A stretch of 34,108 nucleotides of DNA from an uncultured Lachnospiraceae bacterium (GCA_947623805.1 CANQHZ010000036.1:1-34108), one strand, 5' to 3'; shown: positions 16,650-25,297, numbered from the stretch's first letter. The notes: generated by a model from the letters alone, not told the origin. Made by a program: numbers and translations.

Positions 16650-18020
16650 TCATAGCGCATCATCATTCTCGAGTTTTTTATAGACAGAGAAATACATAGT
16701 CATAAAGCAGGCTATTCCTCCTATGGCGTTCGATATCGGCTCTGCGATAAAAACACCGTTTACGCCAAGCCCGGCTCTTGGCAAAATCAGGGTAAGCGGC
16801 ACGACGATGAACGCTTTTCGTAAAAGCGAGAAAAATATCGCGTGCTTTGAATATCCGAGCGCCGTAAACGACGACTGCCCAGTAAACTGAAAGGCCATAA
16901 AGAAAAAGCCGAAAAAATACAATCCGAGCGCTTTTGCGCCTGTTTCAATAAGTGCTGAATCCTCCATAAATATAGATATCAAAAATACAGGCTCCTTTAC
17001 CACAAAAAGCCATGCGGCAAGGGTATATGCAACACCAAGTATAGCGGTAAAGCGTATCCCCTGCCTGACGCGCCCGTATTTTCGAGCGCCGTAATTATAG
17101 CCGATTACAGGCTGGGCCGCGTTTGAAAGGCCGCTTACAGGGAGCGACAGTATATCGCGCACTGAATTTATAACAGTCATTATTCCGACATACAAATCCC
17201 CGCCAAATGTTTTGAGCGTTGCGTTGCACACCACCTGGACAAGACAGTTTGTACCCTGCATAATGAAGCCGGCAAGACCCAAGGCAGTAATCTCTTTTGT
17301 AAGCGATGGGTTTATTCTGATATATTTTCTTCTTATCTTCAGCAGCACTTTTTTCCCCGTAAGAAACCGTAATACCCATACGGCGGAAACCATCTGGCTC
17401 AGTACGGTGGCAAGCGCCGCGCCTCCTACGCCCATATTCAGTGCGTATATAAAAATCGGGTCAAGCACCAAATTCAGTAAGGCACCGATAACGGTAGTCA
17501 TCATGCCTGTCCGCGGAAATCCCTGAGCATTTATAAATCCATTCAGGCCCGTCGACAGCATGACAAACGGCGTACCAAAGAGATATATTTTCAAATAAGC
17601 GTCCGCATAAGCATACGAGTCGTCGCTTGCCCCGAAGACATAAAGCACAGGTCTTCTGAAAATATAGCATATGACAAACATAACTGCGGAGCAGGCAAGC
17701 AGCAGCGTAAAAGTATTCCCGAGTATATCCTCCGCGCGCTTTTCCGCCTTCGCACCCCTTGCTATGGCAAAAAGAGGTGCACCGCCCATTCCGAACAGAT
17801 TTGTAAACGCCGCGATAATCGTGGTAAGAGGGAACGCAAGCCCGATGCCTGTCAGCGCAAGGCTGCTTGCCCCGGGCAGATGCCCTATGTACACCCTGTC
17901 AACCACATTGTATAGGAGCTGTACAAGCTGGGCCAGTATAAGCGGCACCGCCTGCACCATGATGCTTTTCCATACGCTTCCCTTTGAAAAATCATTTGTA
18001 TTGCTGCCTGATAATGCCAT
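16650..18020 (-). CDS. MATE family efflux transporter
   Basis: This multidrug and toxin extrusion-type exporter has 456 residues and twelve predicted membrane spans in two related halves. Family features include VPLILAQLVQLLYNVVDRVYIG at the first helix, GIGLAFPLTTIIAAFTNLFGMGGAPL, and in the second half the loop LSNAAQPVIGYNYGARKYGRV. It would exchange a cation (Na+ or H+) for an organic substrate; the substrate cannot be predicted. The ATG at 18020 is taken as start; an in-frame GTG at 18029 would add three residues, and neither has a strong ribosome binding site. It stands alone, convergent with the GH35 gene and about 150 bp from it. Confidence 0.93.
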   Translation of the reverse strand: MALSGSNTNDFSKGSVWKSIMVQAVPLILAQLVQLLYNVVDRVYIGHLPGASSLALTGIGLAFPLTTIIAAFTNLFGMGGAPLFAIARGAKAEKRAEDILGNTFTLLLACSAVMFVICYIFRRPVLYVFGASDDSYAYADAYLKIYLFGTPFVMLSTGLNGFINAQGFPRTGMMTTVIGALLNLVLDPIFIYALNMGVGGAALATVLSQMVSAVWVLRFLTGKKVLLKIRRKYIRINPSLTKEITALGLAGFIMQGTNCLVQVVCNATLKTFGGDLYVGIMTVINSVRDILSLPVSGLSNAAQPVIGYNYGARKYGRVRQGIRFTAILGVAYTLAAWLFVVKEPVFLISIFMEDSALIETGAKALGLYFFGFFFMAFQFTGQSSFTALGYSKHAIFFSLLRKAFIVVPLTLILPRAGLGVNGVFIAEPISNAIGGIACFMTMYFSVYKKLENDDAL

Positions 18021-18528
18021 GTTAATCACCGTCTGATTATTATATTTACGTCTAAAAGGCAGTTATGCAGTGCTTGCCTTATAGCCTTACAATAATTTTA
18101 TCAGTATTTGTGACCGCAGGCAATAGCGAGATTTTTCTGTCTATCAGACCGCCTGCGGCGATACAGATATAATGGCGCATGTTTTTGAGAGATTGTATAA
18201 AGAATGATTGTAATGTTTTGGGCAGTATTCAATAGATATACCGATTTTCCTAAATGGACCTGCATATGCGATTCGCTTACAATGAAAACATTATTAAATA
18301 TAGCTGCGGAAGCTGCGCCTAATACAGAATTATTTAATGGTATTTGGATGGCAAATATGGAACTTAGCGTATTGTTTGCTTTTGCGTGCTTTTCATTTAA
18401 AATGATTTTCAAATGATGTGCGGGAGGCGAGAATCTCGTATGGGTAACATCATCCGCGGGGGTGTCCGATAAAAAAGTCACATCTTCTTATCCTTATAGT
18501 CGGAAGTCATCTTTTGCGGTTTTGACCG
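18021..18528. other. Gene-poor interval with regulator relic and hairpin
   Basis: Besides the PucR-type relic at 18425-18510, the stretch contains an inverted repeat, CCGCAGGC at 18114-18121 and GCCTGCGG at 18151-18158 (29-nt loop). It also holds a 70-codon plus-strand frame at 18204-18416 with a hydrophobic C-terminus but no convincing ribosome binding site. On the minus strand a frame continuous with the relic runs down to 18101. None of these looks like an intact gene. Confidence 0.5.
18425..18510 (-). pseudogene. Relic of the 5' end of a PucR-type regulator gene
   Basis: From ATG 18510 the minus strand reads MTSDYKDKK. After a one-base frame change it continues DVTFLSDTPADDVTH, followed by a Pro-rich segment. 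The intact regulator at 4318-5487 starts MKTDYIKDCLKDIILLSDTPVEECHI. The order and spacing of the shared residues (TDY/SDY, KD, LSDTP) argue for common ancestry. The frame is shifted and the rest of the gene is not recognisable, so this is a decayed remnant. Confidence 0.5.
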
Positions 18529-20205
18529 CTATATTTTTGCTGCAGAAAGCGTAGAGGTTTTCCATAATTTAACCCTGTCAGTATTCAGCATGTCAGAATA
18601 TAATCCCTTTAGGTTTTCAACATATTTTAAGCTGAATATATCGTCATCGTAGCATATATACAGCAGCATATTTTTTATTGCGGGCGCTCCCAGCTTTAAA
18701 TAGTTCTCTATGCGTATGCGTGCAGAGTAGTCATCTGAAATATGTTCAAAGCAGAATAAAATTTCCCTGCCGTTTATTTCGGTCTGGCAGCAATTGGCAA
18801 GCGGGAAGCTGCCGCCGCGGTATTTAAAAAAGCGCATGTTATCATATTCGCAGCTTGAGGAAGCGACTTCTTCCGTACCCGCGAATCTGGATAAGTCAGG
18901 GCTGTTTTTCCTGTATTCACATACAGCCTTTAAATGGGATTTTTCAGGGCTGCGGCTAAGGCAGGGGTAGCATCGGAAAAAATCAGTCCCGTCGCAGTCG
19001 TTGTCTGACGCGGTGAGTTTTAGTCCTTTAAGTATGAGTCCGCTGATGTTTGAAGTTTCAGCCCATTTGAAGATTTTCTCCCTGCGCTGCAGGTATGCGT
19101 CGTCGTGCCTGTCCATATCTATCCCCGGCTGTCTGCATGATATATGTGGCAGGCGGTTAGGAGAGAGGAAGCGTCGCACATCCTTTGTGTCAGGCAGCAT
19201 TTCGTACATATTCTTAAAGTATGATATCATATTTTCAAATGTCCTGCTGCAGAAGCTGAAATTTTCAATAAAGCTTTCCCCGCAGCGTATAACGGCATCA
19301 GGGCAGTAGCTTATCAGTTGCTCATGCTCGGGATTTTCCAGAAAATAGGAGGCGGTGCAGACTATTGTGTCCAGCATGTTCCTGTATTGCTCAAGGGTAT
19401 ATTTCCCAGGCAGGGGATAAGCAGAAGCAGCGGCATCAGTGGTCAGCCCGCTGTATTTTCCAACGGTAAAGTGCAGGCATGTTCTATTTAAGGCTGTTTC
19501 ATCAGAAAATGCGAGCGCGTAGTAGCGGTTAAGCTTGTCAATAATTGTGCCCTGCTGTTCGGTGCCCATGTCATTTTCAAAAAACATGTTTATGGGAACA
19601 GGGCGGCTGCATATAAGGTGCGCGTCCGCCTTAAAATGGTTACGGTTCTGGCTGAATGAGGAAGTCAAAAGCCTGCCGTTTGCATTTACGGGCGTATTCA
19701 GGCAGAATGAGTCAATGCTGCAGCGGATGCCGAAAGCTATGTGCAGAAATATCAGGCTTATGTTAGCCGAATGGATTGAGTGGTTATCATTTTTGTGTAT
19801 TAAAAAGTGTTTCAGCAGGCATATGTATTCTCTTGGAATCTTTTCATTGCTTTCGTGGAAGGCGGCAAGCTCCTGAATGCCTTTGGAAGTAATGCTGTAA
19901 AGGTTTGTTCCTTTTACCGATTCACGGCTTATGTTTCCTGTCTTTAGCTGGTATGATATAAAATCGTTTAGTATTTTGGTGTTCAGGGTGCGCGGTGTTC
20001 TGTCAGGGCGTCGGGCGCAGAGCATATTGTAGGAGAGCTGCAGCAAAAGCCCCGTTATCTCGCGGGTGGTGCAGCCCCATATTATAAGGTGCTGGTAGAG
20101 TATGTATTTTATGCCCTTATAAGGGATTTCTATGTCTCCCGTCAGCATTCGGTTAAATATATTGATTGAGTAGGTCATGCTTTCATTCATAATTTTCTTC
20201 TCCAT
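18529..20205 (-). CDS. Large unrecognised protein with N-terminal winged-helix-like region
   Basis: I do not recognise this 558-residue protein with confidence. Residues about 30-115 look like a winged helix: helices around LIIWGCTTREITGLLLQLSY, then a basic segment (CARRPDRTPRTLNTKI), then a wing-like GTNLYSITSKGIQEL. The C-terminal part includes GREILFCFEHISDDYSARIRIENYLKLG, roughly what is seen in replication-relaxation or nuclease-like proteins of mobile elements (weak inference). Cys residues are scattered without a clean zinc motif. It is the second gene of a two-gene operon, 38 nt after the 751-residue gene. The start at 20205 is uncertain: an ATG at 20190 has GGAG 9 nt upstream. There is no signal peptide or membrane span. 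Confidence 0.7.
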   Translation of the reverse strand: MEKKIMNESMTYSINIFNRMLTGDIEIPYKGIKYILYQHLIIWGCTTREITGLLLQLSYNMLCARRPDRTPRTLNTKILNDFISYQLKTGNISRESVKGTNLYSITSKGIQELAAFHESNEKIPREYICLLKHFLIHKNDNHSIHSANISLIFLHIAFGIRCSIDSFCLNTPVNANGRLLTSSFSQNRNHFKADAHLICSRPVPINMFFENDMGTEQQGTIIDKLNRYYALAFSDETALNRTCLHFTVGKYSGLTTDAAASAYPLPGKYTLEQYRNMLDTIVCTASYFLENPEHEQLISYCPDAVIRCGESFIENFSFCSRTFENMISYFKNMYEMLPDTKDVRRFLSPNRLPHISCRQPGIDMDRHDDAYLQRREKIFKWAETSNISGLILKGLKLTASDNDCDGTDFFRCYPCLSRSPEKSHLKAVCEYRKNSPDLSRFAGTEEVASSSCEYDNMRFFKYRGGSFPLANCCQTEINGREILFCFEHISDDYSARIRIENYLKLGAPAIKNMLLYICYDDDIFSLKYVENLKGLYSDMLNTDRVKLWKTSTLSAAKI

Positions 20206-20243
20206 TTCTTTTCCATTTCTTTAGCTGTTTTTTATTGTTTGCA

Positions 20244-22499
20244 TTATGCTGTTGGCATTAGGTCTGATATTTTTATAGGAATGTCGCCTGGTTTTTCTAT
20301 GCGCGTGCATTTATAATATATGCGCCTGTCCTTTAGCTCGTATTTCCTGGCGAGGGATACGCAGGGCCATTGCAGCAACTCATATGTCTTATTGCTTGTT
20401 TCCAATGAAAAGAGGATAAGGCAGTTTCGGGTAAGCCTTAATATGTATGTCTTGCCGAGGGTAAAGGCGTCTTTTTCCGCAAGCGCGCGTATGAGCCCGT
20501 TGTAGAAGCTTTCGCATACGTCAGGGGCTGCCGTGGCAGAATATGCGTAAAAAGTTCCCGCCAGTTTTGGGCATATTGTATCGAAACACTGGGTTTCATA
20601 TTGAAAAAGGCTTTTGCGTTTATACGGAACGGTTATGCCGCTGAATATTTCGCTGCATTGGGAAGAATATCCCATGCTCATTGAAACAGCCGTGGACTGT
20701 TCAAGCTCATCAAGCCATCCGTCCAGGGACAGCTTTGCTTTTGACTGTGTGAAAATGGTTTCATAGTATTTCATGGCTGACGGATAAAAGTCATCGGGAC
20801 AGTCAAATTCACGCTCAAGCAGTGCGGACATCAGGGCTTTGAAGCTGGTCGGAAGCCTGCCCGATATGCCTGAAAGCCTGTATATGTCCTTTAAATCATA
20901 TATCCTGCCGCCGTATATGCCGTAAGACTTTAACAAAGCATATACTTCCATGGCGTTAATTGATATGAATAAAGGATTTTTCCGTATAATGGTTTTCATC
21001 GATTTGACGGCGGCAGGGGAGGAGAGACTGAAAAACCATAGGTGTTTTCCGTGTATGCATATCAGGATGCCTTTTTGTCCTTTTATGGCTGCAGTTTCTG
21101 CCGCTATATGGCAGGAGGCATTTATGTCCGAAACATAAGGATAAGCCTCATATGTCTGTTCTTTTGTGCAGTAGGGAAGCAGCATATCGGATTTTCCTGC
21201 TATTTTTATCTGTGAAAGGGCATCCGCATCCAAGGAATAATTCTCAGGGTAATATGAGGCAGGATCATCATAGTATATATGCTGTGTTCCTTTAGCATTG
21301 TCGTTTTTTTTCGGAATGCTGTCGTGGATTGTGGGCGACAGCAGTGGGGCAGTGGGTGGCGCTGGCTGTTGAGCGTGGCTCTCGTTCTGTTTTATGCAGG
21401 TCTTTTTCTCTTTATTATCTGTAATTTCTTTATTATTTTTTTTAGAATTATTCTTATCAGTGTGTGCTCTGCCTGTCTGCCTGGCGCTCTTTTCTATAAT
21501 ATTGACGCTCTTATCTGTTACAGGTTTATCGTTTGTGGATGTATTTATGGCTGTATCGGGAATAACTGTATCCTGGGTGTTATCAAATCCGAAATAGCTG
21601 TCAAGACTTATACATGGAACTTGTGGTTTTGTTTCTTCATATATTTCATTCCGTTCATTTTTAACTTCATCATTATCATTAATCTCTTTCAGGGCGCTGT
21701 GTATTGCTTCTTCGTATGGGTATGAGTATTCTGGGCAGAGGGTACTCCATATTTCGGCCAGGGTATTTTCGGTAATTGCGCCTGTGTCAATGCGGCTTAT
21801 GTGCAGGAGCTCATTATGAAGCCTTTCCCTTACCTTGTCGGCAGATGACGAAAGCTTCAGCTCTTTTATTAGCACGGTGTCAATTTTAATCTTTATAGAG
21901 CTTAAGGTGTCCTCTATGTTTTCAAAGTTAAGGAGGGCGCTGTTGGCTGCGAGGTATCTGAGTATGAATGCATTGAGCTTCACTTGAATTACGCATGGCT
22001 CGTCAGATGGCTCACACTGTACGGCTAATGAGGAACGCATTATTTCCTCATACTGTTTTGGGCTTTTGCCTGAGAGTGAAAGCCTTGCTTCTGGCGGTAC
22101 GTTTCCAGTATGGAGAATGTATGCAAGCAGGGTGTCCTCGCTGTCTTTTCGCATGTTGCAGTAGGTCTTGGAATATCTGCATTCTGTGCATAAGGCTTTA
22201 GGTACGCTCACTGCGCCGAAGGCGTTTATCCGTGTGATGTCAAAACATCCTATGGGGTGTACCCGTTTTCCCTGCGGTTTGATTAGCTTTTTTTTCATTT
22301 CCCCGATTTCATCAGATGAATATTTACTTGGGCATAGCCCTTCGTTGTGGCAGTAGGATATGAAGCGGTCCTCCTGTTTGGCATCCAGTCCGAATACAGC
22401 CTGGTGTAGGACAAATAATTTTTCATATTCCGCATCGGTAAGCTTCTTGTCTGACAGGTATTTTATGCAGGGTGTGATAAGGTCATGGTACTGTTGCAT
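20244..22499 (-). CDS. Large unrecognised protein with Cys cluster and exonuclease-like C-terminal region
   Basis: This 751-residue protein starts behind AAAGGAG. The N-terminal 120 residues hold several Cys positions, including C-x2-C-x6-C in CTECRYSKTYC plus upstream CHNEGLC and GCF, which could bind zinc or an iron-sulfur cluster. Residues about 300-400 are a hydrophilic, Lys/Asn/Asp-rich linker, so the protein is bipartite. The C-terminal part includes KGILICIHGKHLWFF, ISINAMEVYALLKSYGI, YDLKDIYRLSGI and SFKALMSALLE. This order of strands and helices recalls a DNA-polymerase-I-type 3'-5' exonuclease fold (DEDD), but the usual acidic residues are not evident. A role in DNA or RNA transactions with the downstream 558-residue partner is plausible. 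No family name can be given. Confidence 0.72.
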   Translation of the reverse strand: MQQYHDLITPCIKYLSDKKLTDAEYEKLFVLHQAVFGLDAKQEDRFISYCHNEGLCPSKYSSDEIGEMKKKLIKPQGKRVHPIGCFDITRINAFGAVSVPKALCTECRYSKTYCNMRKDSEDTLLAYILHTGNVPPEARLSLSGKSPKQYEEIMRSSLAVQCEPSDEPCVIQVKLNAFILRYLAANSALLNFENIEDTLSSIKIKIDTVLIKELKLSSSADKVRERLHNELLHISRIDTGAITENTLAEIWSTLCPEYSYPYEEAIHSALKEINDNDEVKNERNEIYEETKPQVPCISLDSYFGFDNTQDTVIPDTAINTSTNDKPVTDKSVNIIEKSARQTGRAHTDKNNSKKNNKEITDNKEKKTCIKQNESHAQQPAPPTAPLLSPTIHDSIPKKNDNAKGTQHIYYDDPASYYPENYSLDADALSQIKIAGKSDMLLPYCTKEQTYEAYPYVSDINASCHIAAETAAIKGQKGILICIHGKHLWFFSLSSPAAVKSMKTIIRKNPLFISINAMEVYALLKSYGIYGGRIYDLKDIYRLSGISGRLPTSFKALMSALLEREFDCPDDFYPSAMKYYETIFTQSKAKLSLDGWLDELEQSTAVSMSMGYSSQCSEIFSGITVPYKRKSLFQYETQCFDTICPKLAGTFYAYSATAAPDVCESFYNGLIRALAEKDAFTLGKTYILRLTRNCLILFSLETSNKTYELLQWPCVSLARKYELKDRRIYYKCTRIEKPGDIPIKISDLMPTA

Positions 22500-23036
22500 G
22501 GAAAATTTCTCCTTTAATTATTTTGGGTTTATGAAATGACAAAGATGGGGGTTAAGTCAAGAAAAATCGGACTGAAACGGGATTATTTCCAGACAGGCAA
22601 TTTGTGGCATAATGGTCATAATATATTGCAGAAATGGTTTAAAGTTTTTGATGCAGGTATGGGATTGATTTTGTCTCAAATATTTTATGGTTAAAAATCA
22701 AAATTAAAATGGAAAGAATATTAAAAATACACAGATGGAGGATAAGGAATAGGTAAGATAATCAAATCAGTTACTAGTACAATGCTGATAAATTTTTAAG
22801 CGTCGTTTATTTATAGAATATTATGTATTCTTGTAAAGTCTGAAAACCGTTGTAAAATATGGCTATATTGGGAAAAAATGCTTTTCGTCCAGGACGGAAT
22901 GCGTTTTTTTCGCTAAAAAATTTTTTTATATGAAATTTGCTGCAAAAAGTATAATCAAAAGATAAAAAATATTGAGTTATGATTGTTTTTTGTTTTAATA
23001 TGCTTCCTGCAAATAACAATAAGAAGGAGTGTATTA
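22500..23036. other. Divergent intergenic interval of about 540 bp
   Basis: The interval separates the minus-strand 751-residue gene from the plus-strand membrane protein gene. It is very AT-rich. It holds ribosome binding sites at both ends (AAAGGAG for the minus gene, AAGGAG at 23024-23029 for the plus gene), a terminator-like hairpin at 22880-22910 and no convincing gene. Confidence 0.6.
22880..22910. terminator. Bidirectional terminator-like hairpin in a divergent interval
   Basis: GCTTTTCGT (22880-22888) pairs with ACGGAATGC (22894-22902), with one mismatch and one G-T pair, around a 5-nt CCAGG loop. Seven T follow on the plus strand (22904-22910). On the other side a run of six A (22873-22878) gives the T run for the minus strand. 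It lies between divergent genes, so it may end a small leader RNA or attenuate the downstream gene. Confidence 0.65.
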
Positions 23037-23807
23037 ATGAAAATGAAAGAAAACAAGATTACAGGTTTAATATGCCGAATTGCAGTAACAGCTTTGGCAT
23101 CAGTATTTATTGCAGGCAGCAATGTCCGCGTTAATGTTGCATTGGCGGCAGAGGATGGTCATAAAAATGCGGTTAGCCAAATGATAAGCAGCAGGGCAGT
23201 TGATTTAAAGGTCAGTATGGTAGAGGATGAGCCAATAGAAGCTGAAACGACTAAAGCAGAAGAAATAGAAACAGAGCCGGAAACCGAAACGGAATGTGTG
23301 GCAGAGAGTGAGGAGGTTGAAACACAGCCATCGCTTGTTGAAGAAACGGATTTATTGTCAGTTCAGCCAAAGCCAAGGGTAATTAAGGTGTTTGAAAATC
23401 TGACAAGGGAACAGATGATAATGTTTATCTCACTTGGGTTTATAGCGGGTGTTCTTGCAGGAGGGCTTATGATTGGGTTTATTCAGCCTTTTATTGCCTA
23501 CAGGCGCAGCACGAGGTTTTTTGTAAAAGGGATGCTCACTGGAAAGGCAAGGGGAATGAGCGTAAACATAAGCGCTCCGATAGGCAGTGAAAATGTCATG
23601 CGCGACAGGGATGGAAATTTCAGTTTTAAACGACTGTTAGTCAATAATCCCTATGAAATTACGGTTACTGACCATGACAATGTGGTAAGGGCAAGGATAC
23701 AGGCAATCATGAGAAATAAGGAATCGTATTGCGAAGTCCTGGAAACAGATGGGATAAATGTTAAGGCTGTTACCATAAAGAACGGCGTGCATATGGATAT
23801 TTATTGA
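23037..23807 (+). CDS. Membrane protein with acidic extracytoplasmic segment
   Basis: I do not recognise this 256-residue protein. The start at 23037 has AAGGAG 7 nt upstream; in-frame codons further upstream lack one. Residues about 10-38 form a signal-peptide-like stretch ending near ALAAEDG. A Glu/Thr-rich segment follows (about 58-110, with EIETEPETETE and EEVETQPS). A strong membrane span lies at about 128-152 (MFISLGFIAGVLAGGLMIGF), followed by a basic flank (YRRSTRFFVKG) and a C-terminal domain of about 90 residues. If the first hydrophobic stretch is cleaved, the acidic part is outside and the C-terminal domain is cytoplasmic. A 54-bp palindrome lies 12 nt after the stop. The neighbourhood suggests a mobile-element envelope protein. 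Confidence 0.7.
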   Translation: MKMKENKITGLICRIAVTALASVFIAGSNVRVNVALAAEDGHKNAVSQMISSRAVDLKVSMVEDEPIEAETTKAEEIETEPETETECVAESEEVETQPSLVEETDLLSVQPKPRVIKVFENLTREQMIMFISLGFIAGVLAGGLMIGFIQPFIAYRRSTRFFVKGMLTGKARGMSVNISAPIGSENVMRDRDGNFSFKRLLVNNPYEITVTDHDNVVRARIQAIMRNKESYCEVLETDGINVKAVTIKNGVHMDIY

Positions 23808-23819
23808 TGATATATTTTA

Positions 23820-23873
23820 GAGGGCAAAAATGAAAAAATTACGCCGGGCGTAAAAATTTCATTTTTGCCCTCT
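23820..23873. repeat. 54-bp palindromic repeat, copy 1
   Basis: The element begins GAGGGCAAAAATGAAA and ends with its exact reverse complement, TTTCATTTTTGCCCTC. The inner palindrome is ACGCCGGGCGT, so almost the whole unit can fold into one long hairpin. It lies 12 nt after the membrane protein stop and is identical base for base to 25439-25492. It could serve as a terminator in either direction or be a small mobile palindromic repeat. Confidence 0.92.
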
Positions 23874-23893
23874 AAGTTTTAGGAGATTTATTG

Positions 23894-24004
23894 TTATGTC
23901 CAGTCCTCTATCGTTAAATCAGCTACGCGGTTAAATTCCCTTGTGTTGTTTGCTACAAGAATAAGCCCCTTTGATTTGGCATGCCTTGTTATTAATGTGT
24001 CCAT
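23894..24004 (-). pseudogene. Remnant of a vapC-type PIN toxin gene (3' end)
   Basis: The minus-strand frame, 36 codons ending at 23894, reads MDTLITRHAKSKGLILVANN and then TREFNRVADLTIEDW before the stop. This is the C-terminal third of VapC toxins, where LVTNNTREFxRVxGLxLEDW is the classic ending containing the last conserved Asn/Thr-Arg-Glu motif. The codon before PMD is TGA where the family has Gly (GGA), so the frame is cut exactly at the conserved G-P-x-D motif. The N-terminal catalytic part and any vapB are missing. Confidence 0.75.
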
Positions 24005-24322
24005 TGGTCATATCGACGTTCCTCTCTAAAATTGTAATGGGTGAGAGGAACAGGGACAGTGCAATACGATTCCTGCCTGTCGCCATGCATTAGTTCGACA
24101 TGGGAAATGACCAAGAGCTCGATGCACAGTGAGGCAAGGTTCACTATAAATATACTTGCAAACAAAAAGGCAGCATATTTCTATGTAATCGCTTATACGA
24201 ATATGTGATGCGTTGGATTGACTGTGTTCTGTAGGACTTGTGGAAGCAGACAAAAGCAGAGGAATAATTTGGCATACTTCACGTATTTTAAAGTATGGAA
24301 CAGTGTGAACACTTTACGGTTC

Positions 24323-24351
24323 TTGAATTTGCAACGAAAAAATGGTATAAT
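24323..24351 (+). promoter_or_regulatory. Promoter of the Rpn-family gene
   Basis: TTGAAT (24323-24328), a 17-bp spacer and TATAAT (24346-24351) lie 30 bp before the start codon. A small palindrome, AGTGTGAACACT (24302-24313), sits just upstream of the -35 box. Confidence 0.65.
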
Positions 24352-24380
24352 AAAATCACAAGAAGAGAGGATTAATATAT

Positions 24381-25297
24381 ATGGCAAATATATACGACGG
24401 GGCATTTCGTACAATTTTAAATGACTGCCGGAAGCTAATTATCCCAGTAATTAATGAGACTTTCGGGGAAACATATACAGGTGAAGAAGAAATATTTTTT
24501 TTCCTAATGAGCATTTTATAGACCAGCAGGACAAAGCAGACAAAGAACGCATTACGGATACAAATTTTACAGTTTTTGGAAAGACACCAAAGAAATATCA
24601 TATTGAATGTGAAAGTAGCTTACCAGATGGGAGAATTACTATAAGGCTTTTTGAGTATGATGCACAGATAGCTCTTGATGAGGGTGAAGTTACAGAGGAA
24701 ACTTTGACAGTGACATTCCCCAATACGGCAGTTTTGTATCTTCGGACTTACAAAAAGACACCGAACAAAATGAAATATGTCATCATCACGCCAGGAGGAA
24801 CGGTGCAGTATGATGTGCCGATTATGAAAGTACAGAAGTATTCGCTTGATGATATTTTTGAAAAACGTCTGCTGATACTGATACCGTTTTATATTTTCTC
24901 ACATGAAAACAGTTTTCCGGAGTATAATGGTAATGAGCAGAAATTGGCGCAATTAAAGGCAGAATATCACGAAATTTTAGAAAGGCTTGACAAACTGGAA
25001 CGGTATGGAGAGATTGGGGCGTTTGATAAGCGGACAATTATAGAGCTTTCTGGAGATGTGATTAAAGAGATTGCACAAAAATATAAGAATGTACAGGAAG
25101 GTATAGGTGATATGATGAGCGGAGCATTAATTGAAACGGAAGCAAGAAAGATTTTGAATCAGGGCATCAGCGAAACAAAAAGGAACGCAGCGCTTAATAT
25201 GCTGAAAAGAGGAAAATTAACAGTCCAAGAAATAGCAGAGGATTTAGGTCTAAGTGTTGCGGAAGTGGAGCTGCTTGCAGGACTTCAGTCAGTGTAA
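24381..25297 (+). pseudogene. Rpn-family nuclease gene, frameshifted in a T8 run
   Basis: The two parts together would encode about 305 residues of the Rpn/YhgA-like PD-(D/E)XK family (recombination-promoting nuclease, long annotated as putative transposase). The start at 24381 follows AGAGAGG and reads MANIYDGAFRTILNDCRKLI. The catalytic-type segment is KYHIECESS, and the C-terminal EIAEDLGLSVAEVELL helix pair is typical. The first frame ends at a TAG at 24516-24518. The second continues PNEHFIDQQDKADKERI. The change falls in a run of eight T (24495-24502); nine T would restore one frame (EIFFFPNEHF). It is thus a recent pseudogene, a phase-variable gene or a slippage-rescued gene. Identical palindromes flank it. 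Confidence 0.85.

Larger units (their letters stand above)
23874..24380. other. Interval with vapC remnant and unassigned DNA
   Basis: Apart from the vapC remnant (23894-24004) and the promoter of the Rpn-family gene, the stretch 24005-24320 has no confident gene. A 63-codon minus-strand frame (24180 to 23992) without a good start reads through a hydrophobic segment and then ELMHGDRQESY; I cannot assign it. The base composition at 24040-24150 is more balanced than its surroundings. Confidence 0.4.

Noticed and set aside
18204-18416. 70-codon plus-strand frame with hydrophobic C-terminus
   Set aside because: No usable ribosome binding site, and it overlaps the regulator relic and its trailing frame; kept only as a remark in the interval entry.
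21279-21725. 148-codon plus-strand frame, very hydrophobic
   Set aside because: It is the complement of the polar Lys/Asn/Asp-rich linker of the 751-residue protein; such linkers give hydrophobic shadow frames.
24005-24253. Short minus-strand frames in the unassigned DNA between the vapC remnant and the Rpn-family promoter
   Set aside because: No ribosome binding site, no recognisable family, and competing open frames on the same strand.
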